From Penaeus vannamei (Eukaryota > Arthropoda > Malacostraca > Decapoda > Penaeidae), in contig NC_091578.1 of the NCBI RefSeq assembly GCF_042767895.1, positions 31,764,387 to 31,774,386 on the forward strand: 10,000 bases of DNA, given 5' to 3'. Positions 1 to 6,602 of the stretch are shown piece after piece. The notes under the pieces were generated by a model. It did not search any database, was not told the DNA's origin, and saw nothing but the letters and a program-made list of their open reading frames with translations. The translations under genes were made by a program, and so were the position numbers. The number at the start of each line of letters is the position of its first letter. The stretch's first letter is position 1.

Positions 1-235
1 GAAGAAGGGAAGAGAGGAAGAGGGAATAGGGGAGAAGGAGGAGGAGGGAAGAGGGGAGGAGGGGACTTAGTGAGCAGGGATTAAGGATATGGCTCGAGCG
101 TATGGGGCTGGCGAGGGCGGGGAAAGGGGAGTAGGGATGAGAAGAAGGGGAAGCGGAAAGGTAAATAAAGAGAAATGGAGAGGTTGGGGAAGGAGAAGAG
201 TAGAAAGGAAGAAGAACAAGAAAGGAGCAAAACAA
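1..235 (+). repeat. Purine-rich (GGA/GAA) low-complexity tract
   Basis: The plus strand is almost entirely G and A, with irregular GGGGA, GGA and GAAG words and no fixed long period. It is broken only around 66-116 by a short mixed segment. The open frames on both strands here (lysine/arginine/glycine on plus, phenylalanine/leucine/proline on minus) come from this composition and are not gene evidence. Several runs of three or more G are close enough for G-quadruplex formation. Confidence 0.85.
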
Positions 236-246
236 ATAGAAAATCT

Positions 247-280
247 AACAAACAACCAAACAAACAAACAAAAAAACAAC
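247..280 (+). repeat. AAAC-type microsatellite, imperfect
   Basis: A tetranucleotide AAAC repeat with interruptions (AACC, AAAAAAAC). It marks the change from purine-rich to A/C-rich DNA. The following ~115 bp (281-396) is mixed sequence in which I see no feature. Confidence 0.8.
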
Positions 281-396
281 CCGAATAGTCTTCAAAAAAC
301 ACGAAATAAAACACCAAGCACAAAACTTTCCCTTCCAAGTTGCCAGCTCCAGTTCCCGGCCAAGTCTAGGGGGATTAAGTCCCATAGCTCATAACC

Positions 397-511
397 TTGG
401 TCATCACCCCCCCCTTAGGTCATCTCTCCCTTAGGTCATCTCTCCCTTAGGTCATCACCCCCTTAGGTCATCACTCCCCTTACGTCATAAACCACTTAGG
501 TCATCACCCGA
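397..511 (+). repeat. 16-bp minisatellite containing TTAGGTCATC
   Basis: Units begin with TTAGGTCAT at 415, 431, 447, 463, 480 and 496, so spacings are 16, 16, 16, 17 and 16 bp. A degenerate first unit starts at 397. The second half of each unit is a variable C/T block (TCTCCC, ACCCCC, ACTCCCC). The unit at 480 carries TTACGTCAT in place of TTAGGTCAT. Each standard unit contains AGGTCA, the core half-site of nuclear hormone receptors, all in the same orientation. Whether that has any function is inference; the tandem structure is directly visible. Confidence 0.9.
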
Positions 512-520
512 GGCACTTTC

Positions 521-530
521 ATGACGTCAT
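521..530 (+). promoter_or_regulatory. Consensus CRE-like palindrome TGACGTCA
   Basis: ATGACGTCAT is a perfect 10-bp palindrome containing the full cAMP-response element consensus TGACGTCA, recognised by CREB/ATF family bZIP proteins. It lies just after the AGGTCA minisatellite, whose variant unit at 480-488 also holds the related TTACGTCA. No promoter or transcript start is identifiable nearby, so regulatory use is unproven. Confidence 0.35.
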
Positions 531-546
531 CGTATCATCATATGCC

Positions 547-640
547 GCTATATTACAACATTATATCGCATATTATCATAAAACACTCTGCTATATTACG
601 AAATTATACATCGTTGTTATAAAACACTCTCCCTTATTAC
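547..640 (+). repeat. Diverged 43-bp AT-rich tandem repeat, about 2.2 copies
   Basis: The words GCTATATTAC (547 and 590) and ATAAAACACTCT (578 and 619) each occur twice in the same order, giving a unit of about 41-43 bp. A degenerate third start (CCCTTATTACTCG) follows from 631. The region is AT-rich and unlike its pyrimidine-rich and purine-rich surroundings. Confidence 0.75.
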
Positions 641-687
641 TCGTATCTTAACTTGGCGCGATATTAAATCTTGAGAATTTCCGAGAT

Positions 688-706
688 GAAGAAGAAGAAG
701 AAGAAA
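688..706 (+). repeat. (GAA)n microsatellite
   Basis: About six GAA/AAG units, followed by an A-rich purine stretch. Confidence 0.8.
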
Positions 707-744
707 AAAAGAAAACGTGAAATTTTAAAACGCGCGTATTTATA

Positions 745-747
<3 letters not shown>

Positions 748-778
<31 letters not shown>

Positions 779-792
779 AAGAAAAAAAAAAA
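748..792 (+). repeat. Poly(A) run
   Basis: There are 29 consecutive A residues at 748-776, then GAAAGAAAA and more A. I looked for a retroposed element ending in this tail but found no recognisable body or clear target-site duplication, so it is annotated only as a homopolymer tract. The following 793-880 is mixed sequence with no recognisable gene; GAGAACA occurs twice there, 14 bp apart. Confidence 0.85.
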
Positions 793-916
793 TGAGAAGA
801 GGTTATTTCTCAGTAAGACAAGAACATAGCCTTCGAGAACAGCACGGAGAACAATGCATTACGATGGTACAAGCGCTGACCCCTTCCCCAGTCCCCTAAT
901 CCCTCCCCCTTCCCCA

Positions 917-965
917 CTCTCTCTCTCTCTCTTTTACTCACTCACTCTCTCTCTCTTTCTCTCTC
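917..965 (+). repeat. (CT)n microsatellite, interrupted
   Basis: Runs of CT broken by TTTTACTCACTCA. It opens the long pyrimidine-rich segment that follows. Confidence 0.85.
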
Positions 966-1388
966 CCCCACTCCCTTAGTTCCTTCCCTTTCCTCAGTCC
1001 ATGATTTACCCCCTTCCACCTTCCCCCGTCCCACAACTGTCCCCTCTCCCCATTCCCCTTCCCTCCCCACACCATTCCCCACCCTTCCCCTTTTCCCCAA
1101 TACCCCATACCTTTCCCCTCTCCCCCTATTCCCCATCTACCCCTCCTATTCCCCAAACACCCCATACGTTTCCCCTCTCCCACCTTCCCCTTCTCACCCC
1201 AATACCCCATACCTTTCCCCCTCCCTCCTTCCCCTTTCACACGCCCCCTGTCCCATACCTTTCCCCCTCTCCCTTCCCCTTCTACCCTCCCTATTCCCAA
1301 CACCCCATACCTTTCCCTCCCCATTCCCCAATACCCCATACCTTTCCCCCATCTCACCCGCCCCCCATCCCCCTCCGACGCCCCCCCC
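966..1388 (+). repeat. C-rich pyrimidine tract with irregular CCCCATACCTTTCCCC repeat
   Basis: The plus strand is almost pure C/T. The 16-base word CCCCATACCTTTCCCC, or a one- or two-base variant, occurs near 1103, 1160, 1204, 1251, 1303 and 1333. Spacings are 57, 44, 47, 52 and 30 bp, filled with CCTTCCCC-type sequence. The spacing is too variable for a clean minisatellite. The glycine/arginine-rich minus-strand frames and proline-rich plus-strand frame covering it are composition artefacts. Confidence 0.85.
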
Positions 1389-1576
1389 TGCTACCTCCTC
1401 ATCGCCGACGTGTCCCTCTCCATCGCCGCCGATATGCAATAAGTTGCACTCTTAAGCCCCGGATGTGAATTCCTCGTTGCCGTAGACGCGATGTGACACG
1501 TCTCCGAAATGAAATTCCTCTCGTTTTATGCCTCTGGATATTAATCATTCGTTTTTTATAAGGATCTGTCTCCGTT
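1389..1576. other. Unique-sequence island, no recognised gene
   Basis: Balanced, non-repetitive sequence between two pyrimidine tracts. CATCGCCG occurs at 1400 and again near 1421. One plus-strand frame (1389-1442) reads CYLLIADVSLSIAADMQ then a TAA stop, with mostly C-ending codons. There is no start codon and no good acceptor site immediately upstream, so I do not call it an exon. No RNA gene is visible. Confidence 0.5.
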
Positions 1577-1600
1577 TCTCTCTCTCTCTCTCTCTCTCTC
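1577..1600 (+). repeat. (TC)12 microsatellite
   Basis: Uninterrupted TC dinucleotide run leading into C-rich pyrimidine DNA. Confidence 0.9.
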
Positions 1601-1815
1601 ACCCCCACCTTTCCTCTACCCTCCCTCTCCCTATTCTTCTTTCACCCCACCCCTTCCCCTTTCCTCTCTCACCCCCACCCCTCCCCTTTCCTTTCCCTTC
1701 CCCTCACTCCACCCCTCCCCACCCCACCCCTCCTCTACCTTCCCATTCCCCCTTCCCTCTACCCTCCCCCACCCCTCCCCTCTCTCACCCCCTTCCCCCC
1801 TCCTCAGTCCCCCTC
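1601..1815 (+). repeat. C-rich pyrimidine low-complexity tract
   Basis: Almost only C and T, with words such as CACCCCACCCC and CCTTTCCC. There is no fixed period. The proline/serine-rich frame through it is a composition artefact. Confidence 0.85.
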
Positions 1816-1975
1816 CCCGACGAGGTGGCGACTCCCGTCCATTGGCACACTACCTCCCGTGCCTCTCCCTTCGCAGCGCAGGCTAATAGCGCAGTAACGC
1901 CCCCCCCCCCGCCACACGCCGCGCTTCTGACGCCGATAAGGATGGTCCGCGGAAAGTCATCGGCCTCGTAAAAAG
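1816..1975. other. Unique GC-rich island with C11 run
   Basis: Mixed, CpG-containing sequence with an 11-base C run at 1900-1910. The word GATAAGGATGGTCCG at 1935-1949 is closely matched at 8915-8931, where it also follows a C run. It ends in an A-rich purine stretch at 1970-1994. I see no coding or RNA gene. Confidence 0.5.
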
Positions 1976-2017
1976 AAAGAAAAAGAAAAAAAAGGTGTTT
2001 GGACCTTTTATTTTTTT

Positions 2018-2110
2018 CCGTCTTTTATTTTATCTATTCGTTTATTCGTTTATCTATTTATCAATTTTTTATTTATTTTTACATTATTCTTTATTACTTG
2101 TGTGTGTGTG
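2018..2110 (+). repeat. T-rich (TTTA)-like tract ending in (TG)6
   Basis: About 80 bp of T-rich sequence with degenerate TTTA, TTTATC and ATTCG words, followed by a TG dinucleotide run at 2099-2110. Confidence 0.75.
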
Positions 2111-2114
2111 TCCG

Positions 2115-2330
2115 AGTTTCTCCTTTACCTTGCCTTGATCACCTTTTCACTCCTTCTATCCCTTTCTCCTTTCACCTCCCACCTCCCTCCTTTCTCTTCC
2201 TTCCATCCCACCTACCCACACAACCCCCCTCTCCCCCCCGACGCCTTATTACCCTTCAGAGACCGAGCATCCTTCCCCTCCCCCCCCAACCCACCCCATC
2301 CACACCCCACCGATTTATCAATGCCCGTCC
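2115..2330 (+). repeat. Pyrimidine-rich low-complexity tract
   Basis: C/T-rich with CCTTT, CCCACC and TCCC words, similar to 966-1388 and 1601-1815. From 2331 it gives way to mixed and then A-rich DNA; AATAAA-like words near 2365-2380 have no supporting gene. Confidence 0.75.
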
Positions 2331-2477
2331 GCAGAGGCCCAACAAAAGCACACCCCGCAGGCACCAATAAAAGAATAAATAAACACAAAAAAGGAAGATA
2401 AAAAAAAGATAGACGGACTCCCACTCCTGCTTCCTCTCCCGGCGGCTGCCCGGGGTGAACTAACGACAAAAACACGC

Positions 2478-2518
2478 GCAGACATGACGCAGACCCTCGC
2501 CCGCGTCATGGGGTCTGC
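2478..2518. other. Long imperfect inverted repeat (hairpin/cruciform candidate)
   Basis: The left arm GCAGAC + ATGACGC (2478-2490) pairs with GCGTCAT (2503-2509) + GTCTGC (2513-2518). This gives 13 base pairs with a three-G bulge at 2510-2512 and a 12-base loop at 2491-2502. A second, mutually exclusive pairing exists: CAGACCC (2490-2496) with GGGTCTG (2511-2517). It lies 39 bp upstream of the 138-bp tandem array. No tRNA or known small RNA shape was recognised. Confidence 0.7.
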
Positions 2519-2556
2519 CTGCCCTGACCTAATACGCCAGCAGCAGACGCCCTCGG

Positions 2557-3168
2557 ACCTGCTTGCCTGCTGGTTCGGAGGCGCCAGGCAGCAGCACACC
2601 CAACGCCCTGCTGAATGCTGATTGAGAGGGAATAATACGTATTCTAGGGCCCTGCTTGACTGCTGACCGGGAAGTAATAATAAGTATTTTAAGAACCTGC
2701 TTGCCTGCTGGTTCTGAGGCGCCAGGCAGCAGCACACATAACGCCCTGCTGAATGCTGATTGAGAAGTAATAATACGTATTCTAGGGACCTTCTTGACTG
2801 CTCAAGAGGAAGTAATAATAAGTATTTTCAGAACCTGCTTGCCTGCTGGTTCTGAGGCGCCAGGCAGCAGCACACCTAACGTCCTGCTGAATGCTGATTG
2901 AGAAGTAATAATACGTATTCTAGGACCCTGTTTGACTGCTCAAGAGGAAGTAATAATAAGTGTTTTAAGAACCTGCTTGCCTGCTGGTTCTGAGGCGCCG
3001 GGCAGCAGCACACCTAACGTCCTGCTGAATGCTGATTGAGAAGTAATAATACGTATTCTAGGGCCCTGCTTGACTGCTGACCGGGAAGTAATAATAAGTA
3101 TTTTAAGAACCTGCTTGACTGCCGACTCCTAAGCACCAGGCGGCAGTAAACACACGTCCTGAATGAAA
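2557..3168. repeat. 138-bp tandem array, four exact-length units plus a partial fifth
   Basis: Units start with ACCTGCTTGCCTGCTGG or a close variant at 2557, 2695, 2833, 2971 and 3109, so every period is exactly 138 bp. Each unit splits into three related subunits that all begin with CCTG: in the unit at 2833 these are 2834-2882 (49 bp), 2883-2926 (44 bp) and 2927-2971 (45 bp). Subunits two and three are clearly homologous, both carrying AAGTAATAATA followed by CGTATT or AGTATT. Subunit one shares only its CCTGCTTGCCTGCTG start and can form a hairpin (CTGCTTGCCTG with CAGGCAGCAG). The fifth unit decays after about 60 bp. Because 138 is divisible by three, 46-residue repeats appear in minus-strand frames, but units three and four carry a stop in that frame, which argues against coding. 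Confidence 0.95.
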
Positions 3169-3174
3169 AACGTA

Positions 3175-3501
3175 AACAAAACCCCTTCCCCCATCCCAAC
3201 AGAAAAAGAAAAAAAAACTAAAACACACAAAAGCAAACTCGATAACTAATTCACATCGCCATCAAACAAAAACAAACAAACACACAAAACAAACCAAATC
3301 AAAAAACGTAACAAAACCACCACAACCCAACACACAAACACACAAACAAACAAACATACACAAAACAAACCAAAAAAAACTAACAAAACCACCACAATCA
3401 AACAAACCAAACCAAACACACAAACCAAAAAAAAAAAAAAAAAAAAACGCAACAAAACCACCACAACCCAACCCAACACACGCAAACAAACAAACAAACA
3501 A
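3175..3501 (+). repeat. A/C-rich ~70-bp tandem repeat with AAAC microsatellites
   Basis: The word AACAAAACCACCACAA occurs at 3310, 3382 and 3451 (spacings 72 and 69 bp), separated by CACAAAC and CAAACAAAC runs. An A run of 21 or more bases lies at 3427-3447. The valine/phenylalanine-rich minus-strand frames are translations of this composition. Confidence 0.85.
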
Positions 3502-3518
3502 AGGGAAGACGACCCCAG

Positions 3519-3540
3519 CCTCTCGAGACGAGGCGAGAGG
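3519..3540. other. Small perfect inverted repeat
   Basis: CCTCTCG (3519-3525) pairs with CGAGAGG (3534-3540) across an 8-base loop. It sits in a short mixed segment (3502-3648) that also holds the 10-bp palindrome GGAGATCTCC at 3620-3629. No gene is seen here. Confidence 0.5.
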
Positions 3541-3648
3541 GACGAAGCAAGCAACCAAGCAAGCAACGATCGGACGTGTATCTTTAAACCTAATTAAATT
3601 CATATTGGGACGGCGCGCTGGAGATCTCCCGGTTCCCCTTCCTCCGGT

Positions 3649-4275
3649 GACAGAACATTAACTTCTTCTCCACTCTCCTTTCTTCTTCTTCTTCTTCTCC
3701 TTCTCTCCTTTCTTCTTCTTCTTCTCCTTTCTTCTTCTTCTTCTTCTCCTTCTCTCCTTTCTTCTTCTTCTTCTTCTTTTCCCCCTCTTCTTTCTTCTTC
3801 TTTTTTCTATTACATTTTCTGGCGACCGAACATTAACTTCTTTTCCACTCTCCTTCTCTCCTTTCTTCTTCTTCTTCTCTTTTTTCTATTCCATTTTCTG
3901 GCGACAGAACATTAACTTCTTATCCACTCTCCTTCTCTCCTTTCTTCTTCTTCTTCCTCTCTTCTTCTATTCCATTTTCTGGCGACAGAACATTAACTTC
4001 TTCTCCACTCTCCTTCTCTCCTTTCTTCTTCTTCTCTTTTTCTATTCCATTTTCCGGCGACAGAACATTAACTTCTTCTCCACTCTCCTCTCCTTTCTTC
4101 TTCTTCTTCTTCTCTTTTCCCCCTCTTCTTTCTTCTTCTTCTTTTTCCCCCTCTTCTTTCTTCTTCTTCTTCTCTTTTCCTACTCTTTTTCTATTCCGTT
4201 TTAAGCCGACAGAACATTAACTTCTTCTCCACTCTCCTTTCTCCTTTTTTTCTTCTTCTTCTTTTTCCACTCTAT
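3649..4275 (+). repeat. Pyrimidine minisatellite, ~77-bp unit with GACAGAACATTAACTT core
   Basis: The core GACAGAACATTAACTTCTTC, or a near copy, begins at 3649, 3824, 3903, 3984, 4059 and 4208. Spacings are 175, 79, 81, 75 and 149 bp, so two intervals are about double the basic 75-81 bp unit and have lost or replaced the internal core. After the core, each unit is T/C-only: TCCACTCTCC, then expanded (TTC)n, then CTATTCCATTTTCTGGC. Variation in (TTC)n length explains most of the length difference. Confidence 0.92.
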
Positions 4276-4515
4276 TTTCTCCTCTCTTGCTCCTCTTTTC
4301 CCTTCTTCTCCATCTACATTTTCTCCTCTCTCGGTTTTCCTTTTTTCCCCTCCCCTTATCCTTTACTCCTCTCTCCCTCTCTTTAATTCCATTTCCTCTC
4401 TTACTCCTGTTCCTCCTCCTCTTACCCCTCCCCTCTCTCTTTGACTCTAATCCCTCCCTCCTTCCCTCTCCCCCCTTTCACTTTTACTTTGGTCTTTCCC
4501 TCTCCCCTCCTTCCC
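4276..4515 (+). repeat. T/C-rich low-complexity tract
   Basis: Continues the pyrimidine strand bias of the minisatellite without its core. It contains CTCTTTTCC and CCCTCTC words. It ends near 4515, where the plus strand switches from pyrimidine to purine. Confidence 0.8.
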
Positions 4516-4527
4516 CTACCCACAATA

Positions 4528-4707
4528 TACCAAAAATAAAGAAAAAAGAGAGAAGAAAGAAAGAGAGAAAGCCAGAGAAAAAGACATCGAAAGAGAAATA
4601 ATAATAATAAAAAAAAACAGAGAAAGAGAGACAAAAAAAAAAAAAACAGAGAAAAAGATAAAAAAAAAAAAAAAGAGAAACAGATAAAAAAAGCGAGAAA
4701 GAAGGAG
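4528..4707 (+). repeat. A-rich purine tract
   Basis: Plus strand mostly A and G (AAAGAGAG, GAGAAAGA), with an (AAT)n stretch at 4597-4610 and A runs of 10-14 bases. It directly precedes the (CA)n run. Confidence 0.85.
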
Positions 4708-4724
4708 CACACACACACACACAC

Positions 4725-4803
<79 letters not shown>

Positions 4804-4829
4804 CACACACACACACACACAACACACAA
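4708..4829 (+). repeat. (CA)n microsatellite, 122 bp
   Basis: A CA dinucleotide array with a few interruptions (extra A near 4725, CG at 4759-4760, extra A near 4802 and 4821). Alternating purine-pyrimidine DNA of this length can adopt Z-form. The Cys-Val frames on the minus strand are an artefact. Confidence 0.97.
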
Positions 4830-5045
4830 GGTCGAACCCCAGCCTCCCCGGCCGCGCGCGCATCAACCTTATAGCATTTTTAGGCAAATGCTGAGCGTTT
4901 CTGGGATGCTTCGCCGCATCTTCAAAAGCTAAGGTTACTTGCTCGAGTCGCGGGATTTCATTTATATTCTAATGGAATATTGAGTTACCGGCTGCGCTCC
5001 CTCCGCCCGCGGGATCCTCCGCCCGCGAGAGGAGAGCGCGGCAAA
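4830..5045. other. Unique-sequence island with clustered short inverted repeats
   Basis: Non-repetitive GC-mixed DNA between the (CA)n and the 84-bp array. Visible inverted repeats are AGCATTT/AAATGCT (4873-4879 with 4886-4892, loop 6), GATGC/GCATC (4905-4909 with 4916-4920, loop 6) and ATATTC/GAATAT (4964-4969 with 4975-4980, loop 5). CCTCCGCCCGCG is directly repeated at 5000-5011 and 5016-5027. No open frame of convincing length and no tRNA fold was found. GGTCGAACCCC at the left edge only partly resembles a tRNA T-arm. Confidence 0.55.
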
Positions 5046-5049
5046 AATA

Positions 5050-5575
5050 CACAAAAGGGGGGAAAATATGATACACAAATAGGGTAAAGAGAGATTTGGC
5101 ATTATTTGAATCATGGATATCCGTACGTACATGTACATAAAAATACGTACAGAATTATACACAAATAGGGTAAAGAGATTTGGAATTATTTGAATCTAGA
5201 TATACGTACGTACATGTACGTATAAATACGTACAGGATTATACACAAATAGGGTAAAGAGATATTTGGCATTATTTGAATCATGGGTATCCGTACGTACA
5301 TGTACGTAAAAATACGTACAAGATTATACAAAGATAGGGTAAAGAGATTTGGAATTATTTGAATCATGGATATACGTATGTACATGTACATAAAAATACG
5401 TACAAAATCAAGTATGCATTTTTAAAAAATTATTTGAATCATGGATATACGATTACACATAAAGGTAAATATACGTACAAAATGAAACAGGTATGTATTT
5501 TTTCTGAATCATTTGAACCATGGATATACGTATATACATATACATAAACATACGTACATAATAAAACAAATATAC
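5050..5575. repeat. ~84-bp tandem array, six copies, arranged as a 169-bp dimer
   Basis: TTGAATC or a near copy occurs at 5106, 5190, 5275, 5359, 5434 and 5513 (spacings 84, 85, 84, 75, 79). Full units contain ATACACAAATAGGGTAAAGAG, GATTTGG, ATTATTTGAATCATGG, a palindromic GTACGTACATGTAC block and AAATACGTAC. Copies 1 and 3 share GGCATTATT and TATCCGTACG. Copies 2 and 4 share GGAATTATT and TATACGTA. The alternation gives an exact 169-bp higher-order period (5106 to 5275 and 5190 to 5359). Copies 5 and 6 are shortened and more diverged. TACGTACATGTACGTA is a perfect 16-bp palindrome at 5207-5222 and 5293-5308. Confidence 0.93.
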
Positions 5576-5660
5576 ACACACAAACACACACATACTACCC
5601 CCTCCCCCTACACAAACCAACCCAATAAACACACACACACAAAAATCCATATAAACATAC
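5566..5660 (+). repeat. CA-rich low-complexity tract
   Basis: Interrupted CA runs at about 5570-5592 and 5628-5641, separated by a C-rich patch. Confidence 0.7.
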
Positions 5661-5688
5661 TCATAACAAAACATATCCCCAACAAAAG

Positions 5689-5707
5689 ACCCCTGCTCCG
5701 AAGGGGT
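5689..5707. other. Small perfect inverted repeat
   Basis: ACCCCT (5689-5694) pairs with AGGGGT (5702-5707) across a 7-base loop, immediately before the G-rich tract. The stem is short, so the significance is uncertain. Confidence 0.35.
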
Positions 5708-5769
5708 GTTGGTGGAGGGGAGGGGGGGAGGAGGGGTGGAGGAGGGGAGGGAGGGAACGAGGAAAAGAA
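5708..5769 (+). repeat. G-rich purine tract with G-quadruplex potential
   Basis: Between about 5713 and 5758 there are more than four runs of three to seven G separated by one to seven bases, which fits the usual intramolecular G-quadruplex pattern on the plus strand. Confidence 0.7.
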
Positions 5770-5884
5770 GGCGCTGTAAGGAGTCCCAAGATAGGATCGG
5801 ATGCTGGCCAAGGCGATGCTCAAGACGCTGTAGAAGACGCTGCTCGAGGGACAGCGCCCGGCGAGGAATACCGGGACAAAGCTA
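5770..5884. other. Complex island inside purine DNA, possible coding remnant
   Basis: About 115 bp of balanced sequence interrupts two purine tracts. The word GAYGCT occurs at 5800, 5815, 5824 and 5836, with spacings of 15, 9 and 12, all multiples of three. In that plus-strand frame the segment reads as an Asp/Ala-rich stretch (DAGQGDAQDAVEDAARGTAP), open from 5629 to about 6210 but without an ATG before 5884. Two minus-strand frames are also open across most of it. I do not recognise the peptide in any frame. It could be an exon remnant or chance. Confidence 0.35.
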
Positions 5885-6225
5885 TGACCGGGGGAGGGAG
5901 GGGAGAGAGGGAAGGAGGGAGGGAGGGGATTGAGGGAAGGAGGGAGGGAGGGGGAAGAAGGAGGGAGGGAGGAGAGAGGGAAGGAGGGAGGGAGGGGGAA
6001 GAAGGCGGGGGGAGGAGGGAGGGAGGGGAAGAAGGCGGGAGGAGGGAGAGAGGGAGAGAGAGGAAGGAAGAAGGAATGGGAGAGGGAGACGAAAACAGGG
6101 GAAGGAGGGAGAGGGATGGGGTTAGGGGGAAGAAGGCAGGGGAAGGAGGGAGAGGGATGGGAGGAGGGAGGGAGGAGGGAAGGGAAAGTAGGGAGGAGAG
6201 GGAGGGGTAGTAGAGGGAGGGTATT
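5885..6225 (+). repeat. GGGA/GGAGGGAGGG purine tract
   Basis: The plus strand is almost all G/A, with the recurrent block GGAAGGAGGGAGGGAGGGGG followed by GAAGAAGG at irregular intervals near 5935, 5980 and 6015. It has many G-quadruplex-compatible runs. The long arginine/glycine/glutamate and proline/serine frames here are artefacts of the tract. Confidence 0.88.
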
Positions 6226-6270
6226 GGAATATTTTGAATACAATCTTACTCGACAACAAAGGTTTGGTTT

Positions 6271-6470
6271 TACGGAAGGAATGGAGAAAAGAAAGAGGCA
6301 GAGGAGGGATAAAGACAAAGAATGGTAGGGAAGGAAGAAGAAAGAGAGCGAGGGAAAGTTCGGAAAGAGAGGAGAGGAGAGGAGAAATGAGAAAAGAAAT
6401 AAAGAGAAATGAGGAGAAGAGAAGATAAATCAAAGAAAAGAGAAAGGAAAGAAAAAGATACACAAGAAAA
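6271..6470 (+). repeat. A-rich purine tract
   Basis: GAGGA, GAAAAGA and AAAGAGA words, mostly A/G. The preceding 6226-6270 is a short mixed segment without any recognised feature. Confidence 0.75.
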
Positions 6471-6509
6471 ATATACAATATACAGAGAAAAACAAAAGAA
6501 TCAAGACAG

Positions 6510-6513
<4 letters not shown>

Positions 6514-6602
<89 letters not shown>

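Noticed and set aside
415..500. TTAGG words as possible arthropod telomere repeat
   Set aside because: The arthropod telomere is contiguous (TTAGG)n. Here TTAGG occurs once per 16-bp unit.
397..511. CRISPR-like array (regular short repeats)
   Set aside because: Unit and spacer together are only 16 bp, the spacers are low-complexity C/T, and the context is eukaryotic.
748..792. Poly(A) tail of a retroposed gene or LINE
   Set aside because: No recognisable element body upstream and no target-site duplication could be seen.
2318..2737. Minus-strand frame with 46-residue repeats over the 138-bp array
   Set aside because: The period is divisible by three, so an open frame repeats by necessity. 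The units at 2833 and 2971 carry an in-frame TAG, so the frame is not kept.
3649..4275. AGAACA in the minisatellite core as a steroid-receptor half-site array
   Set aside because: Only a six-base match, with no inverted partner at three-base spacing.
4830..4860. GGTCGAACCCC / GGGGTTCGACC as a tRNA T-arm or SINE B box
   Set aside because: The match is imperfect on both strands, no A box lies at the right distance, and no cloverleaf can be drawn.
4422..4887. Cys-Val-rich minus-strand frames suggesting a cysteine-rich protein
   Set aside because: They are the translation of the (CA)n microsatellite.
5608..6318. 236-residue minus-strand proline/serine-rich frame
   Set aside because: Most is translation of the GGGA tract. 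Only the short non-repetitive middle (5770-5884) is worth a look, and it is reported separately.
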